Assembly: GCF_000421165.1 (NCBI RefSeq)
Contig: NZ_ATWI01000012.1
Span: 124,001 to 188,000 of the forward strand
Direction: 5' to 3'
Length of the DNA stretch: 64,000 bases
Origin: Marinobacter daepoensis DSM 16072
Lineage (GTDB): Bacteria; Pseudomonadota; Gammaproteobacteria; Pseudomonadales; Oleiphilaceae
In this document: positions 36,068 through 43,409 of the stretch, piece by piece
Layout of the letters: each line of letters starts with the position of its first letter
How positions within the stretch are numbered: position 1 is the first letter of the stretch
Notes under the pieces: generated by a model
What the model saw: only the letters and a program-made list of their open reading frames with translations
Database searches by the model: none
Told to the model about the DNA's origin: nothing
Made by a program: the position numbers and the translations under genes

Positions 36068-36469
36068 GTGCCTAGACGATTAACTCAAACTAAGCCGAAT
36101 ACCCATCAAGCCCTAAAAAACTCTTCGTACGAGAGCATGGTCGTAAGTTGGTTGATGCAAGATGGCTGGCAGGTGTTTTTACCGGTGCTCGACCATGGCC
36201 ATCAGACGGATATCCTAATCTCAGACGGACCCAACTATTTCAGGGTCCAGGTCAAAACAGTTGGTGCCACCGGCAATGACCATGTGGTTCACAATCAGTG
36301 GAAAGACAGCAATATCGATTGCGTCGTCTATTTTGCTAGAAATTCTAACTGGGGAGTAATTGCGCCAGCATTTGAAGAGGACAGTCGTCCGATTACCCAT
36401 GACTCGCACGTGAGGTTCAATCAGGGCAAAAAGGAGTTCCTCACGGCGTTTCATAAATTGGAGGTCTAG
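36068..36469 (+). CDS. PD-(D/E)XK nuclease-like protein, cassette 11
   Basis: A 133-aa protein starting at GTG behind AGGGAAG. The order SYESMVVSWLMQDGW, then HQTDILI and FRVQVKTVG, fits the compact PD-(D/E)XK fold of the group I intron-associated and Holliday-junction-like nucleases: a Glu in the first helix, Asp in the second strand and a QxK in place of ExK. Whether it cuts DNA is untested. Standing alone in a cassette it could be a defence nuclease or an orphan restriction-like enzyme. The 100 bp before it are non-coding. Confidence 0.65.
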   Translation: MPRRLTQTKPNTHQALKNSSYESMVVSWLMQDGWQVFLPVLDHGHQTDILISDGPNYFRVQVKTVGATGNDHVVHNQWKDSNIDCVVYFARNSNWGVIAPAFEEDSRPITHDSHVRFNQGKKEFLTAFHKLEV

Positions 36470-36473
36470 GCCT

Positions 36474-36545
36474 TCATAACAAGGTGGTCAACGGGACGCC
36501 AACTACGCTGCGCTCCGTTGCCGCCCATTACCACTGGCGTTAAAG
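36474..36545 (+). repeat. attC site 11
   Basis: R'' TCATAAC (36474-36480), GGTCAACGGGACGCC arm as in attC 10, R' GTTAAAG (36539-36545). Confidence 0.9.
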
Positions 36546-36621
36546 CGGAAAAAGCCGAGTCGTGGCACCTGACACCTATCCGTGTCAAAATTGGGTGATA
36601 CGTGAACGAGAGGTTTTGTCC

Positions 36622-36846
36622 ATGAATCTCCAGAAAATTGAAGACGAGGCGCTGCACCTTCCCAAAGAGGAGCGAGCGCAGTTGATCCAGCGACTGGTAT
36701 TGAGTCTGGAGTCCCCACCAGAAGAAGAGCTCAGGTCCGATTGGTTGCTTGAGGCGAGGCGCAGGGGCGAAGAGCTCGATAATGGCACAGTTCAGGCAGT
36801 GTCTGGTGAGGATGTCATGAGGAAGGCTAGAGCACTGATCAAATGA
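36622..36846 (+). CDS. Addiction-module antitoxin component, cassette 12
   Basis: A 74-aa protein of the putative addiction-module component family (short helical antitoxins paired with ParE/RelE toxins). It begins MNLQKIEDEALHLPKEERAQ and ends in a helix VSGEDVMRKARALIK. ATG 36622 is used; upstream frames cross attC 11. Its stop overlaps the toxin start by 4 bp. A diverged copy of its first 18 codons survives at 42428. Confidence 0.85.
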   Translation: MNLQKIEDEALHLPKEERAQLIQRLVLSLESPPEEELRSDWLLEARRRGEELDNGTVQAVSGEDVMRKARALIK

Positions 36847-37085
36847 ACTATTCTTTTCACCCGGCAGCGGAAGCCGAGTTCCTGGAATCAGTTGGTTATT
36901 ATGAATCAAAAGTTCCGGGATTGGGTGGTGCCTTGATAGAGGAATTTGAGGCCCTAGCCAATTTGGTTGGCGAGTCACCACAAGCCTGGCAAGTTGAGCT
37001 GCAGCCAGATATTCGTAGAGCGCCCCTCCACCGATTTCCCCTGTCTATCGTTTACCGGAAAGGCCTGACGGCTTTCAGGTTCTAG
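36843..37085 (+). pseudogene. ParE/RelE-type toxin, C-terminally frameshifted, cassette 12
   Basis: The frame encodes 80 residues of a type II toxin (MNYSFHPAAEAEFLESVGYY, then RRAPLHRFPLSIVYRKG) and stops early at 37083-37085. In another frame directly after KG the sequence DGFQVLAVAHDRQRPQYWLG continues to TAA at 37133-37135. That is the normal C-terminus of this family. One missing base near 37066-37073 explains it. The toxin therefore probably lacks its last strand and may be inactive, or the base is a sequencing error. Confidence 0.8.
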
Positions 37086-37129
37086 CTGTTGCCCATGACC
37101 GTCAGCGCCCGCAGTACTGGCTGGGCAGG

Positions 37130-37207
37130 CTTTAACAATTGGCTGCACAGCGACCGATTTTCCGCCGCTTGGCTGCTCCAAACCGGCGCGTGAGCCGGGC
37201 GTTATGT
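37130..37207 (+). repeat. attC site 12
   Basis: Core CTTTAAC (37130-37136) overlaps the natural stop of the toxin frame. The arms are different from the GGACGCC type (CCGCCGCTTGGCTG), and R' is GTTATGT (37201-37207). Confidence 0.8.
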
Positions 37208-37240
37208 GTATTTTATCCACAGGCCATGGAAGGAATTCTG

Positions 37241-37642
37241 ATGACTGATCATTTCGGTTCTTGTCTGTGTGGCACCGTGAGCTTTGAGGTAAAAGGTGAG
37301 TTCGATAGCTTTTACCTGTGTCATTGCCAGCATTGCCAAAAAGATACGGGTTCGGCTCATGCGGCAAATCTATTCTCAAAGTCAGCTAAATTGGTCTGGC
37401 GGTCGGGTGCAGATGCTGTGACTTCCTTTACGCTTCCAGGCACTCGTCATAACAAAAGTTTTTGTAAGCTGTGTGGCTCAGCGTTGCCGGACACTCAGAC
37501 CGCAGGTTTCCTCGTCGTTCCGGCAGGGTGTTTGGACACTGAAATCTCTATGTCGCCAACAGCGCACATCTTTTCATCCAGCAAAGCTGCTTGGGATGGG
37601 GGGGTAGGGGAGGTGCCAAAGTTCGAGGGGCTGCCAGATTGA
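37241..37642 (+). CDS. GFA-family (Mss4-like) zinc protein, cassette 13
   Basis: A 133-aa relative of the cassette 7 protein, with zinc ligands in CLCGTVSFEV, CHCQHCQKDTG and CKLCGSALP. ATG 37241 is preceded by GGAAGGA; the longer frame would start inside attC 12. The two GFA cassettes are clearly different in sequence, so they were probably acquired separately. The reaction is unknown. Confidence 0.85.
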   Translation: MTDHFGSCLCGTVSFEVKGEFDSFYLCHCQHCQKDTGSAHAANLFSKSAKLVWRSGADAVTSFTLPGTRHNKSFCKLCGSALPDTQTAGFLVVPAGCLDTEISMSPTAHIFSSSKAAWDGGVGEVPKFEGLPD

Positions 37643-37651
37643 GCTGCCATC

Positions 37652-37723
37652 ACATAACCAGTGGCTGTTGGCGGACGCACCTACGCTGCGCTCCGTTGTC
37701 GCCCATTAACACTGGCGTTAAAT
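37652..37723 (+). repeat. attC site 13
   Basis: R'' ACATAAC (37652-37658) then CAGTGG, GGCGGACGCACC arm, R' GTTAAAT (37717-37723). The bases TTA of the core also form the reversed ccdB stop codon. Confidence 0.9.
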
Positions 37724-38035
37724 GCCGGTGATAGCCATGTCCAAGGCCCCGACAATTTGGTTTCTGAAGTGCGATAGCGAGCCAACCGGGTTTTTGAGGT
37801 GCTTTTCCGAAACCGAGGAAATTTGCGGTGTTAACAGTAGAAGTTCCTCGTCTGCAAAGCTGATTTCCTGTGTGACTCCTTGCATGGCTTCACCACCAAA
37901 TGCGGAGCGTTTCCCCAAGGGGATGACGATGCGAGTTGCCAGTTCGCTCAGCAGGCTGCTCTGAATATCGACCAGGTAAGGATAGTGCGCTTTGCTGGTC
38001 TTGCTTGGGTTGGGGTATACATCGAACTGTGCCAT
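37718..38035 (-). CDS. ccdB: CcdB-type toxin, cassette 14 (reversed)
   Basis: A 105-aa toxin of the CcdB family, which poisons DNA gyrase. It starts MAQFDVYPNPSKTSKAHYPY and keeps the family features YLVDIQSSLL, TRIVIPL and the C-terminal FRNQIVGALDMAITGI (the Trp-Gly-Ile end of F-plasmid CcdB is replaced by Thr-Gly-Ile). Start overlaps the ccdA stop (TGATG). It is oriented against the array and stops exactly on the cassette boundary. Confidence 0.85.
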   Translation of the reverse strand: MAQFDVYPNPSKTSKAHYPYLVDIQSSLLSELATRIVIPLGKRSAFGGEAMQGVTQEISFADEELLLLTPQISSVSEKHLKNPVGSLSHFRNQIVGALDMAITGI

Positions 38036-38280
38036 CAAAATTCCCTGAATTCGTCGCCGAAGCATCCATGTTGCTCGACGAAGTCGTTGTAGCTTCTTAT
38101 CGCAGCGCGATTTTCTTCAACCCACTGGGCGGCTTCGCGTTTTGAGAGCTCTTCTTTCAAAGCTCGTTCCAGGGTGGCAGACAAGTTAATGTTCAGTTCC
38201 CGGGTTTTACGCAGAAGATCGCTATTGATGGAGAGATTTGCTGCTTTTTTGGGGGCGGCTGAGTCATACAGTTGGGCCAT
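38035..38280 (-). CDS. ccdA: CcdA-type antitoxin, cassette 14 (reversed)
   Basis: An 81-aa antitoxin with an N-terminal ribbon-helix-helix (AANLSINSDLLRKTRELNIN) and the CcdA C-terminal segment AQWVEENRAAIRSYNDFVEQ that binds CcdB. ATG 38280 with GGGAGG upstream is used. Reversed cassettes need their own promoter; the direct repeats of ATGCGCAT at 38320-38341 lie at the right place for autoregulation. Confidence 0.87.
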   Translation of the reverse strand: MAQLYDSAAPKKAANLSINSDLLRKTRELNINLSATLERALKEELSKREAAQWVEENRAAIRSYNDFVEQHGCFGDEFREF

Positions 38281-38319
38281 GAGGGCCTCCCAGAAGATAT
38301 AGAATACAAAGTCTGATGT

Positions 38320-38341
38320 TATGCGCATAACTATGCGCATT
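38320..38341 (-). promoter_or_regulatory. Candidate ccdAB operator
   Basis: Two copies of the palindrome ATGCGCAT separated by AACT lie 40-60 bp upstream of ccdA, where a CcdA/CcdB repressor complex would bind. Confidence 0.5.
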
Positions 38342-38346
38342 CAAGC

Positions 38347-38560
38347 ATTTAACCAATGGCCGTTGTCGGACGTGCCTCCGCTGGCGCTCCGTCACGCCGC
38401 TAAACCAAAGCTACATGGACTCCCTTTTCGCCAGATCGATGCCAATGGTTGTAACATTCATGATGACTCCTCCTGCTTCGGATTAAAGGTGTCAGACACC
38501 TTCAATGTGGCACACGATTGAGGCCGTGGGAGCAGGGGGAGTCCATATCATTCGTTAGGT
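38347..38560 (+). repeat. attC site 14, interrupted
   Basis: R'' ATTTAAC (38347-38353), GTCGGACG arm and CCGCTAAACCAAAG match other sites up to about 38411, but the R' core GTTAGGT is found only at 38554-38560. The intervening 140 bp is an insertion-sequence remnant. Confidence 0.82.
38411..38553 (-). mobile_element. IS110/IS1111-family remnant inserted in attC 14
   Basis: The insert is bounded by 10-bp inverted repeats ATGGACTCCC (38415-38424) and GGGAGTCCAT (38537-38546). On the minus strand AGGAGGAGTC is followed by ATG 38461 and the codons for MNVTTIGIDLAK, the start of an IS110-type (DEDD) transposase, after which the frame runs directly into the terminal repeat and stops at 38411. The element has lost nearly all of its transposase. 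IS1111-attC elements are known to target integron attC sites near the core, exactly as here. Confidence 0.8.
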
Positions 38561-38583
38561 GAAGTCGGAATTTGAAATCGAGT

Positions 38584-39681
38584 ATGAAAAATACATTTAA
38601 TTTATTTAAGAAAAAGAATAGTTACGGCGACTCAGTTAATTCTCCTGAAGATAGGGTTAAAGCGTTTATTTCTCACTGGTATGAGCAGTGGTCAAAAGCC
38701 CAAAAAAAAATGGGCGAAGATGTTGATTTCGATTACTGGGGCAATCAAATATCAGAAGTTGATGAGACTCACTTCGCTGCTGGCCGAAATTCAGGATCTA
38801 AAAATTCTTTTGGCTCACCAGCTGATTATGATCCTAAAACAGAAAAAATCACAGAATGCGAAATTGATGGTGAGAACGCTCAAGTATTTACAGAGCTGTA
38901 CCGGGAGGCACTTAAGTCCTCAAACTATCATGTCTATGAACTTGTGCGTGACGCAGAGAGTGGCTGGAAAATAACTGAGATATTTACACTATTTCACCCT
39001 CCTAAGAGCCCTGTTATCGATCTTGATAAGCATACAGAAATACTAGCTATGAGTGTCGAAGATGCTCCTTTCATGGATAGAGAGGAACATATTGATCTCA
39101 ATGAAAATACGCTTTTTCAAAAAGATCGCAATGTTAAAGTTCCACATTTAGATGAAGGTGTAGCGAGACTAGAACAGATAGGAAGTCTAAGAATCAGTTC
39201 TGGGGTTGTTGGTATTTTAGATTTTGGTTACGACATATACGACTTTGAACCTCTACAAAGAAAGGTAAAGCCAGGGGAATACCCAGTAGAAACAGTCACG
39301 ATACATGATCGGGTTGCTGGAATTCGCGTCAAATTTACCGATAGTGAAAAGCCTATGAAATGGCATGCTGCCAATACTCCTAGCGGTAATGGAGTTTATG
39401 GCGTAGATGCTGGGAATTTAGCCATATTTGATGTGAATAATCTTATGGAGCTAAACAGAATAGGAAAAGAAAAAATCTTTAACGAATGGTGCATGTCAGG
39501 TAAGCCAGAGTTAGTTTCAATGACAGGAAAAAATGATTGCGTTATTTCCACGAGTGGCTTTGGTGACGGTGCTTATCCTGCATACTGGGGCGTCAATGAA
39601 AAAGACGAAATAATCTCTCTTTATATCGATTTCATGATACTCGTTAAAGAGAATGAAAATGGCTTGTATGAATCAATCTAA
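38584..39681 (+). CDS. NTF2-like plus DUF4241 immunity-type protein, cassette 15
   Basis: A 365-aa protein. Residues about 20-150 (RVKAFISHWYEQWSKAQKKM to SGWKITEIFTLFHPP) look like an NTF2-fold immunity domain. The C-terminal half (YPVETVTIHDRVAGIRVKFT, YGVDAGNLAIFD, GFGDGAYPAYWGVNE) matches DUF4241. Both domains occur among immunity proteins of contact-dependent or polymorphic toxins. ATG 38584 is chosen, though TTG 38572 has the better-placed CGGA. No toxin is adjacent. Confidence 0.65.
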   Translation: MKNTFNLFKKKNSYGDSVNSPEDRVKAFISHWYEQWSKAQKKMGEDVDFDYWGNQISEVDETHFAAGRNSGSKNSFGSPADYDPKTEKITECEIDGENAQVFTELYREALKSSNYHVYELVRDAESGWKITEIFTLFHPPKSPVIDLDKHTEILAMSVEDAPFMDREEHIDLNENTLFQKDRNVKVPHLDEGVARLEQIGSLRISSGVVGILDFGYDIYDFEPLQRKVKPGEYPVETVTIHDRVAGIRVKFTDSEKPMKWHAANTPSGNGVYGVDAGNLAIFDVNNLMELNRIGKEKIFNEWCMSGKPELVSMTGKNDCVISTSGFGDGAYPAYWGVNEKDEIISLYIDFMILVKENENGLYESI

Positions 39682-39684
39682 ATC

Positions 39685-39781
39685 ACCTAACAAGCGCATG
39701 TTGTCGGACTTTGAGTTCCCCCGGCCTGGCGGCCGTCCACCGGATGTCCCTGACGGGCCGACGCTTATTTCAGCGTTATGT
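39685..39781 (+). repeat. attC site 15
   Basis: R'' ACCTAAC (39685-39691) then AAGCGC, arms CCGGCCTGGCGGCC and GTCCCTGACGGGCC, R' GTTATGT (39775-39781). Confidence 0.9.
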
Positions 39782-39828
39782 GTCCAAGTTAGTCAGCAAG
39801 ACTAAAAATTTGTAGATATGGGGTGAAA

Positions 39829-40719
39829 ATGATTGCTTACAATATAGAAATTTTGAAAAAACCTGCTACTGAGTCAGAGCGTTTTGATGGGTGGATATTT
39901 GGTTTGCCACCAGGTATTAAATCAGAGCAATGGCCAATTGATCCCAATACTGGTTACCCTTTGATGCATGGTTTCACATTAAAATTACCTAAGGGCTATA
40001 GAGTTTATGATGGTATTGTTGGGATTAGTTTTTTTGCAATCGCTATAGAGCATAATGATGGCGGACCAAAATATGTAAAAGGTCTTGAAGAAGCTGTTCT
40101 ATCCGACCAGTTGCCAGAAAACCCTTCATTTAAAGAATTTTGGGACTCGGTCAAAAATGGACATCCAAGATGTAAATACGTTACCGATATTCTAGGTTGT
40201 TACTACGCTACATTGTTACTAACCGAAGAAGAGTTTAATGGAGATTTTTGTGAGCCCCCCAAATTATTAACTCGTTATTTTGAGAATGATATTCCTTCTC
40301 CAGACTGGCTAAAAAAAGGTGGTGCAAGCTGCTTTTGGAAACAAACTTATTCCCCAGGTCTCAGTTTACCTCCTGAGGAATATGGTTTATATCGTGATCT
40401 TGGTGGTATACCCACAGAAGAATTAAGTTATAGTCGCGCAATTTTACTAAAGCCGAACTTTAAAGACCCTAACGCTGGAACGCAACCAACTGACGATGCG
40501 GGCACGGGTTATATTGATCCCTATGAAGATGAGCCAAGCTGGGTAAATGAAATATCACCTAATCATTTAGGTGGAACCACTTTTCCTACTCAAGGAATTC
40601 CAGATTTTCTAACACCCTATTACATAGAGTTTGAAGAAGTTTTTGGTGGATATAACTTTGGTTCTGGAAATGCCCAATTAGATATAAAAAATCGAGATTT
40701 TGACTGGAGGTGTGGGTAA
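39829..40719 (+). CDS. Protein of unknown function, cassette 16
   Basis: A 296-aa soluble protein rich in aromatic residues and proline. The C-terminus (LGGTTFPTQGIPDFLTPYYI, then FGGYNFGSGNAQLDI) resembles the end of DUF1963/YwqG-like proteins, but the match is not firm. ATG 39829 follows GGGGTG. It is AT-rich. Many relatives of YwqG stand next to toxin systems, so an immunity role is possible but not shown. Confidence 0.5.
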   Translation: MIAYNIEILKKPATESERFDGWIFGLPPGIKSEQWPIDPNTGYPLMHGFTLKLPKGYRVYDGIVGISFFAIAIEHNDGGPKYVKGLEEAVLSDQLPENPSFKEFWDSVKNGHPRCKYVTDILGCYYATLLLTEEEFNGDFCEPPKLLTRYFENDIPSPDWLKKGGASCFWKQTYSPGLSLPPEEYGLYRDLGGIPTEELSYSRAILLKPNFKDPNAGTQPTDDAGTGYIDPYEDEPSWVNEISPNHLGGTTFPTQGIPDFLTPYYIEFEEVFGGYNFGSGNAQLDIKNRDFDWRCG

Positions 40720-40833
40720 GATAAATTGCTATTAACACCCGACCTAATAGCTAATCATGATAATGAAGGCATATAAAAAATATGGGCAATCGAAGCACTA
40801 GCGTGCGCGCTAACGCGCGCCAGTGAGTCTGGC

Positions 40834-40933
40834 CATACAAGTAGTTCAAGTCCGTTCTGGGCCTACGGCCCTCTACCGGACCGCCTTGCCTACGCGGTGC
40901 TCCGGTAAGTCGGCCGCTTAACATCGGCTTAAC
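40834..40933 (+). repeat. attC site 16 (degenerate)
   Basis: The central arms (GGCCTACGGCC, GGACCGCCTTGC) fit the local attC type, but both cores are altered: CATACAAG instead of TAACAAG and GGCTTAAC instead of GCGTTA. Recombination here is probably weak. The 115 bp between gene and site hold a GCGTGCGCGC/GCGCGCGCC inverted repeat. Confidence 0.6.
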
Positions 40934-40948
40934 CTTCTTTTTGAACCT

Positions 40949-41764
40949 ATGCAAATGTTGATTGATCTGGCAAAAAAAGCTTTATCTGAGAACAGGAATT
41001 TACCGTTTTCTGTTTATCGCTCTATTAAAGAGCAACATATGTTGAATGTTCCGGTGATTAAGCCATTGTTAATAGTGGTTTTGTCTGGAAGTAAAGAATT
41101 GGGCTTCGAAGGCGAATTAGTATGCCCGCCGGGTAGCTTTGTTTTTTTATCAAACAAACCAACTATTGCGATGAGAAATATTCCAAGCAATTCAGAATAT
41201 TTTGCCTTGCTCATCGAATTTGAATATTCTGATTTTGAGTGCATTGAACACAGAAGCTCTGAGACGAATACGTATTTTCAAGGAGTATTAGAGCCAACAC
41301 TGGAATATACTTTGAAGCAGTTTATAGAGTGGTCGGAACTTGCGCCTCCTCAACTGTGGCATATTCGTCGTAAGGAAATTCTTCAGGTTATGAGATCATT
41401 GGGCTTTGAACAGGTAAGGTCCATTATGAAACCGCCTACTCTAAGTCATAAAATCTACACAATTATCGCCTCAGACTTAACGAACGATTTAGATGCAGGA
41501 GTCATATCGTCAATGCTCGCAATGAGCGAATCGACATTGCGTCGAAAGTTAAGTGCTGAGGGAGATAGGTTTCAGGATATTAAAGATAGAGCAAAGCTTG
41601 GCTATGGTTTGCACCTGGTACAAACAAGTACTAACTCAATTGGTCGTATCGCAGCTCTCTGCGGCTACTCATCTCAGTCACGTTTTACAGATAAATTTAA
41701 GCGGCTTTTTAATGTTACGCCTACCGAATTAAGAAAGACGAGGATGAACGGATCGGGCGAATGA
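40949..41764 (+). CDS. AraC-family regulator, cassette 17
   Basis: A 271-aa regulator with an N-terminal cupin-like domain and a C-terminal AraC DNA-binding domain: ISSMLAMSESTLRRKLSAEG and SIGRIAALCGYSSQSRFTDK are the two helix-turn-helix elements. The type resembles GadX/GadW-like regulators. No clear ribosome site precedes it. The stop codon abuts the next gene's reading frame, so it may share a transcript with the PEBP gene. Confidence 0.82.
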   Translation: MQMLIDLAKKALSENRNLPFSVYRSIKEQHMLNVPVIKPLLIVVLSGSKELGFEGELVCPPGSFVFLSNKPTIAMRNIPSNSEYFALLIEFEYSDFECIEHRSSETNTYFQGVLEPTLEYTLKQFIEWSELAPPQLWHIRRKEILQVMRSLGFEQVRSIMKPPTLSHKIYTIIASDLTNDLDAGVISSMLAMSESTLRRKLSAEGDRFQDIKDRAKLGYGLHLVQTSTNSIGRIAALCGYSSQSRFTDKFKRLFNVTPTELRKTRMNGSGE

Positions 41765-41836
41765 ATGATTGTTTTGGAGCTAATTCCCGTTTCTGATGAA
41801 ACGTATGATAAGCGCTCTGATCAATTGGAGGTTCAA

Positions 41837-42394
41837 ATGAAAAAGTCGATTAATAAATTTACGGTTTTGTTTTCCTCAATGCTTCTATCTACGGCTTCGA
41901 TGGCAGATAATTTCTCGCTGAACAGTACGCAAATAGCTCTTGGCGAGTTTATGGATAAAGCACAGGAGTTCGAGGGATTCGGATGTAGTGGGGGTAATAA
42001 ATCCCCGCAGCTTTCATGGAGTAACGCGCCAAAAGGTACAGTAGCATTTGCGGTTACTGCTTATGACCCTGACGCTCCGACGGGGAGTGGCTGGTGGCAT
42101 TGGCAAATTGTCAATATTCCATCAAGTGTGACAAGTCTGCCTGCGGGCTCTGGTGATCAGAGCAATAAACTCGCCCCCGAAGGAAGTCTTCAAATTAACA
42201 ACGACTATGGTTTTGAAGGTTTTGGCGGCGCTTGTCCTCCTGAAGGTCATGGTGTACACAGGTATCAATTTACTGTGCATGCTTTATCCAAGAAATTAGA
42301 ATTACCTGAAAACGCTTCGGGTGCCTTAACTGGGTATATGATTAATGCGCACTCTTTGGGCTCAGCTTCCATTGAGGCGTTATATAAGCGTTAA
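41837..42394 (+). CDS. Periplasmic YbhB/YbcL-family (PEBP) protein, cassette 17
   Basis: A 185-aa phosphatidylethanolamine-binding-like protein with signal peptide KFTVLFSSMLLSTASMA. The family core is plain: GCSGGNKSPQLSW, AVTAYDPDAPTGSGWWHW, YGFEGFGGACPPEGHGVHRY. Ligand and role are unknown; relatives affect stress and small-molecule resistance. ATG 41837 follows TTGGAGG, so the longer frame is rejected. It is encoded 72 bp after the AraC gene and is a plausible target. Confidence 0.87.
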   Translation: MKKSINKFTVLFSSMLLSTASMADNFSLNSTQIALGEFMDKAQEFEGFGCSGGNKSPQLSWSNAPKGTVAFAVTAYDPDAPTGSGWWHWQIVNIPSSVTSLPAGSGDQSNKLAPEGSLQINNDYGFEGFGGACPPEGHGVHRYQFTVHALSKKLELPENASGALTGYMINAHSLGSASIEALYKR

Positions 42395-42427
42395 AGAGAA
42401 AAACCGATCCGTGAACGGGTTTTTTTC
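42395..42427 (+). terminator. Possible terminator after the PEBP gene
   Basis: AAAAACCG pairs with CGGGTTTTT, allowing one bulge, around a short loop, and ends in a T run. Confidence 0.45.
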
Positions 42428-42490
42428 ATGGATCTCCAGAAAATTGACGACGAGGCGCTCCACCTCCCTAAGGAGGAGCGCGCATGGTGA
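42428..42490 (+). pseudogene. Fragment of an addiction-module antitoxin
   Basis: Twenty codons, MDLQKIDDEALHLPKEERAW, match the first residues of the cassette 12 antitoxin and then stop. Upstream bases also resemble the start of cassette 12 (GTTAAAG then AAAAA), so a second antitoxin cassette once lay here; its body, toxin and left attC have been deleted. Confidence 0.8.
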
Positions 42491-42492
42491 TT

Positions 42493-42563
42493 CCTAGCCA
42501 GATGGTCAACGGAACGCCAACTGCGCTGCGCTCCGTTGGCGCCCATTACCACTGGCGTTATCC
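42493..42563 (+). repeat. attC site 17
   Basis: Left core decayed to CCTAGCCAG, GGTCAACGGAACGCC arm as in attC 10/11, R' GTTATCC (42557-42563) intact. Confidence 0.8.
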
Positions 42564-42579
42564 GTGAGATGGAACTCCG

Positions 42580-43122
42580 ATGAGCCTGAAATGTCACTTT
42601 GAATTGCTAGCCAGTTACAACCAGTGGATGAACTCGAAGGTGTATGAAACTGCGGGACAGCTTTCTGCGACAGATCTGGCGAAGGACCGCGGGGCCTTTT
42701 TTGGCTCTATCCTGGGAACTCTGAACCACATCCTCGTTGGGGATACCATCTGGCTCAAACGTTTTGCTACCCACCCGTCCTGTTTGAACTCGTTGCGTGA
42801 GGTCGCTGAACTTCAAAATCCGACAAGCCTAGGTCAGATACTCTTTGACGATCTTGGGAGCTTATTTAAGCAGCGAATCTGGCTAGACCGGCAGGTTGTT
42901 AGCTGGATAGCCCAGCTATCCGAAGGCGATCTGGATTTCATCCTCAGCTACTACAACACCAAAGGGATTCCTGCCAATAAGCGATATTCGAACCTGATGC
43001 TTCATTTCTTTAATCATCAGACTCATCACCGAGGGCAAGTTTCTACTTTGCTATCGCAGGCGGGCGTGGATATCGGGGTTACTGACCTATTGGCTCAGAT
43101 CCCGGAGGAGCCCCATCTATAA
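42580..43122 (+). CDS. DinB-family protein, cassette 18
   Basis: A 180-aa four-helix DinB/YfiT-like protein. Metal-ligand histidines sit in LGTLNHILVGDTIWLKRF (about residue 48) and in FNHQTHHRGQVSTLLSQAG (about 146), the usual pattern. Members include thiol-dependent S-transferases and DNA-damage-induced proteins; the substrate cannot be inferred. Start ATG 42580 is 17 bp after the attC core. Confidence 0.87.
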   Translation: MSLKCHFELLASYNQWMNSKVYETAGQLSATDLAKDRGAFFGSILGTLNHILVGDTIWLKRFATHPSCLNSLREVAELQNPTSLGQILFDDLGSLFKQRIWLDRQVVSWIAQLSEGDLDFILSYYNTKGIPANKRYSNLMLHFFNHQTHHRGQVSTLLSQAGVDIGVTDLLAQIPEEPHL

Positions 43123-43241
43123 CCAGCCACTGTTGCCGGACAATTTTTCCACCGCTTCACCGGGGGAAAATAAATCTGTCCCGGTTTTCCTTCAGAGCTC
43201 CCAAAGGGCGCGCCGCTGAGGCTTCAGGCTCAATGTTCAGT
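43117..43241 (+). repeat. attC site 18 (right core decayed)
   Basis: CTATAAC (43117-43123) then CAGCCACTG, GCCGGACAATTTT arm, GCGCCGCTGAGGC, and GTTCAGT (43235-43241) in place of GTTRRRY. Further on, GTTACGA (43265) and TCGTAAC (43288), and TGTTCAGT and ACTGAACA, are nested inverted repeats. The 170 bp up to the next gene hold nothing else recognisable. Confidence 0.6.
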
Positions 43242-43409
43242 GTTTTTAACCGCCCAAAACTTCACGTTACGAATGATTGCACAGAGAAATCGTAACTTAC
43301 TGAACAGTCTGATATTTTTTATTTCTCAAGATTTTGGGTCATAAATGAGGCATTGCGTCGATTGATAATTTGCTTATAGCCACTACTACGGGATGAGGTT
43401 GATTACACC

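Noticed and set aside
37139..37240. N-terminal extension of the second GFA protein
   Set aside because: It would be encoded by attC 12; ATG 37241 has a ribosome site and starts the family sequence.
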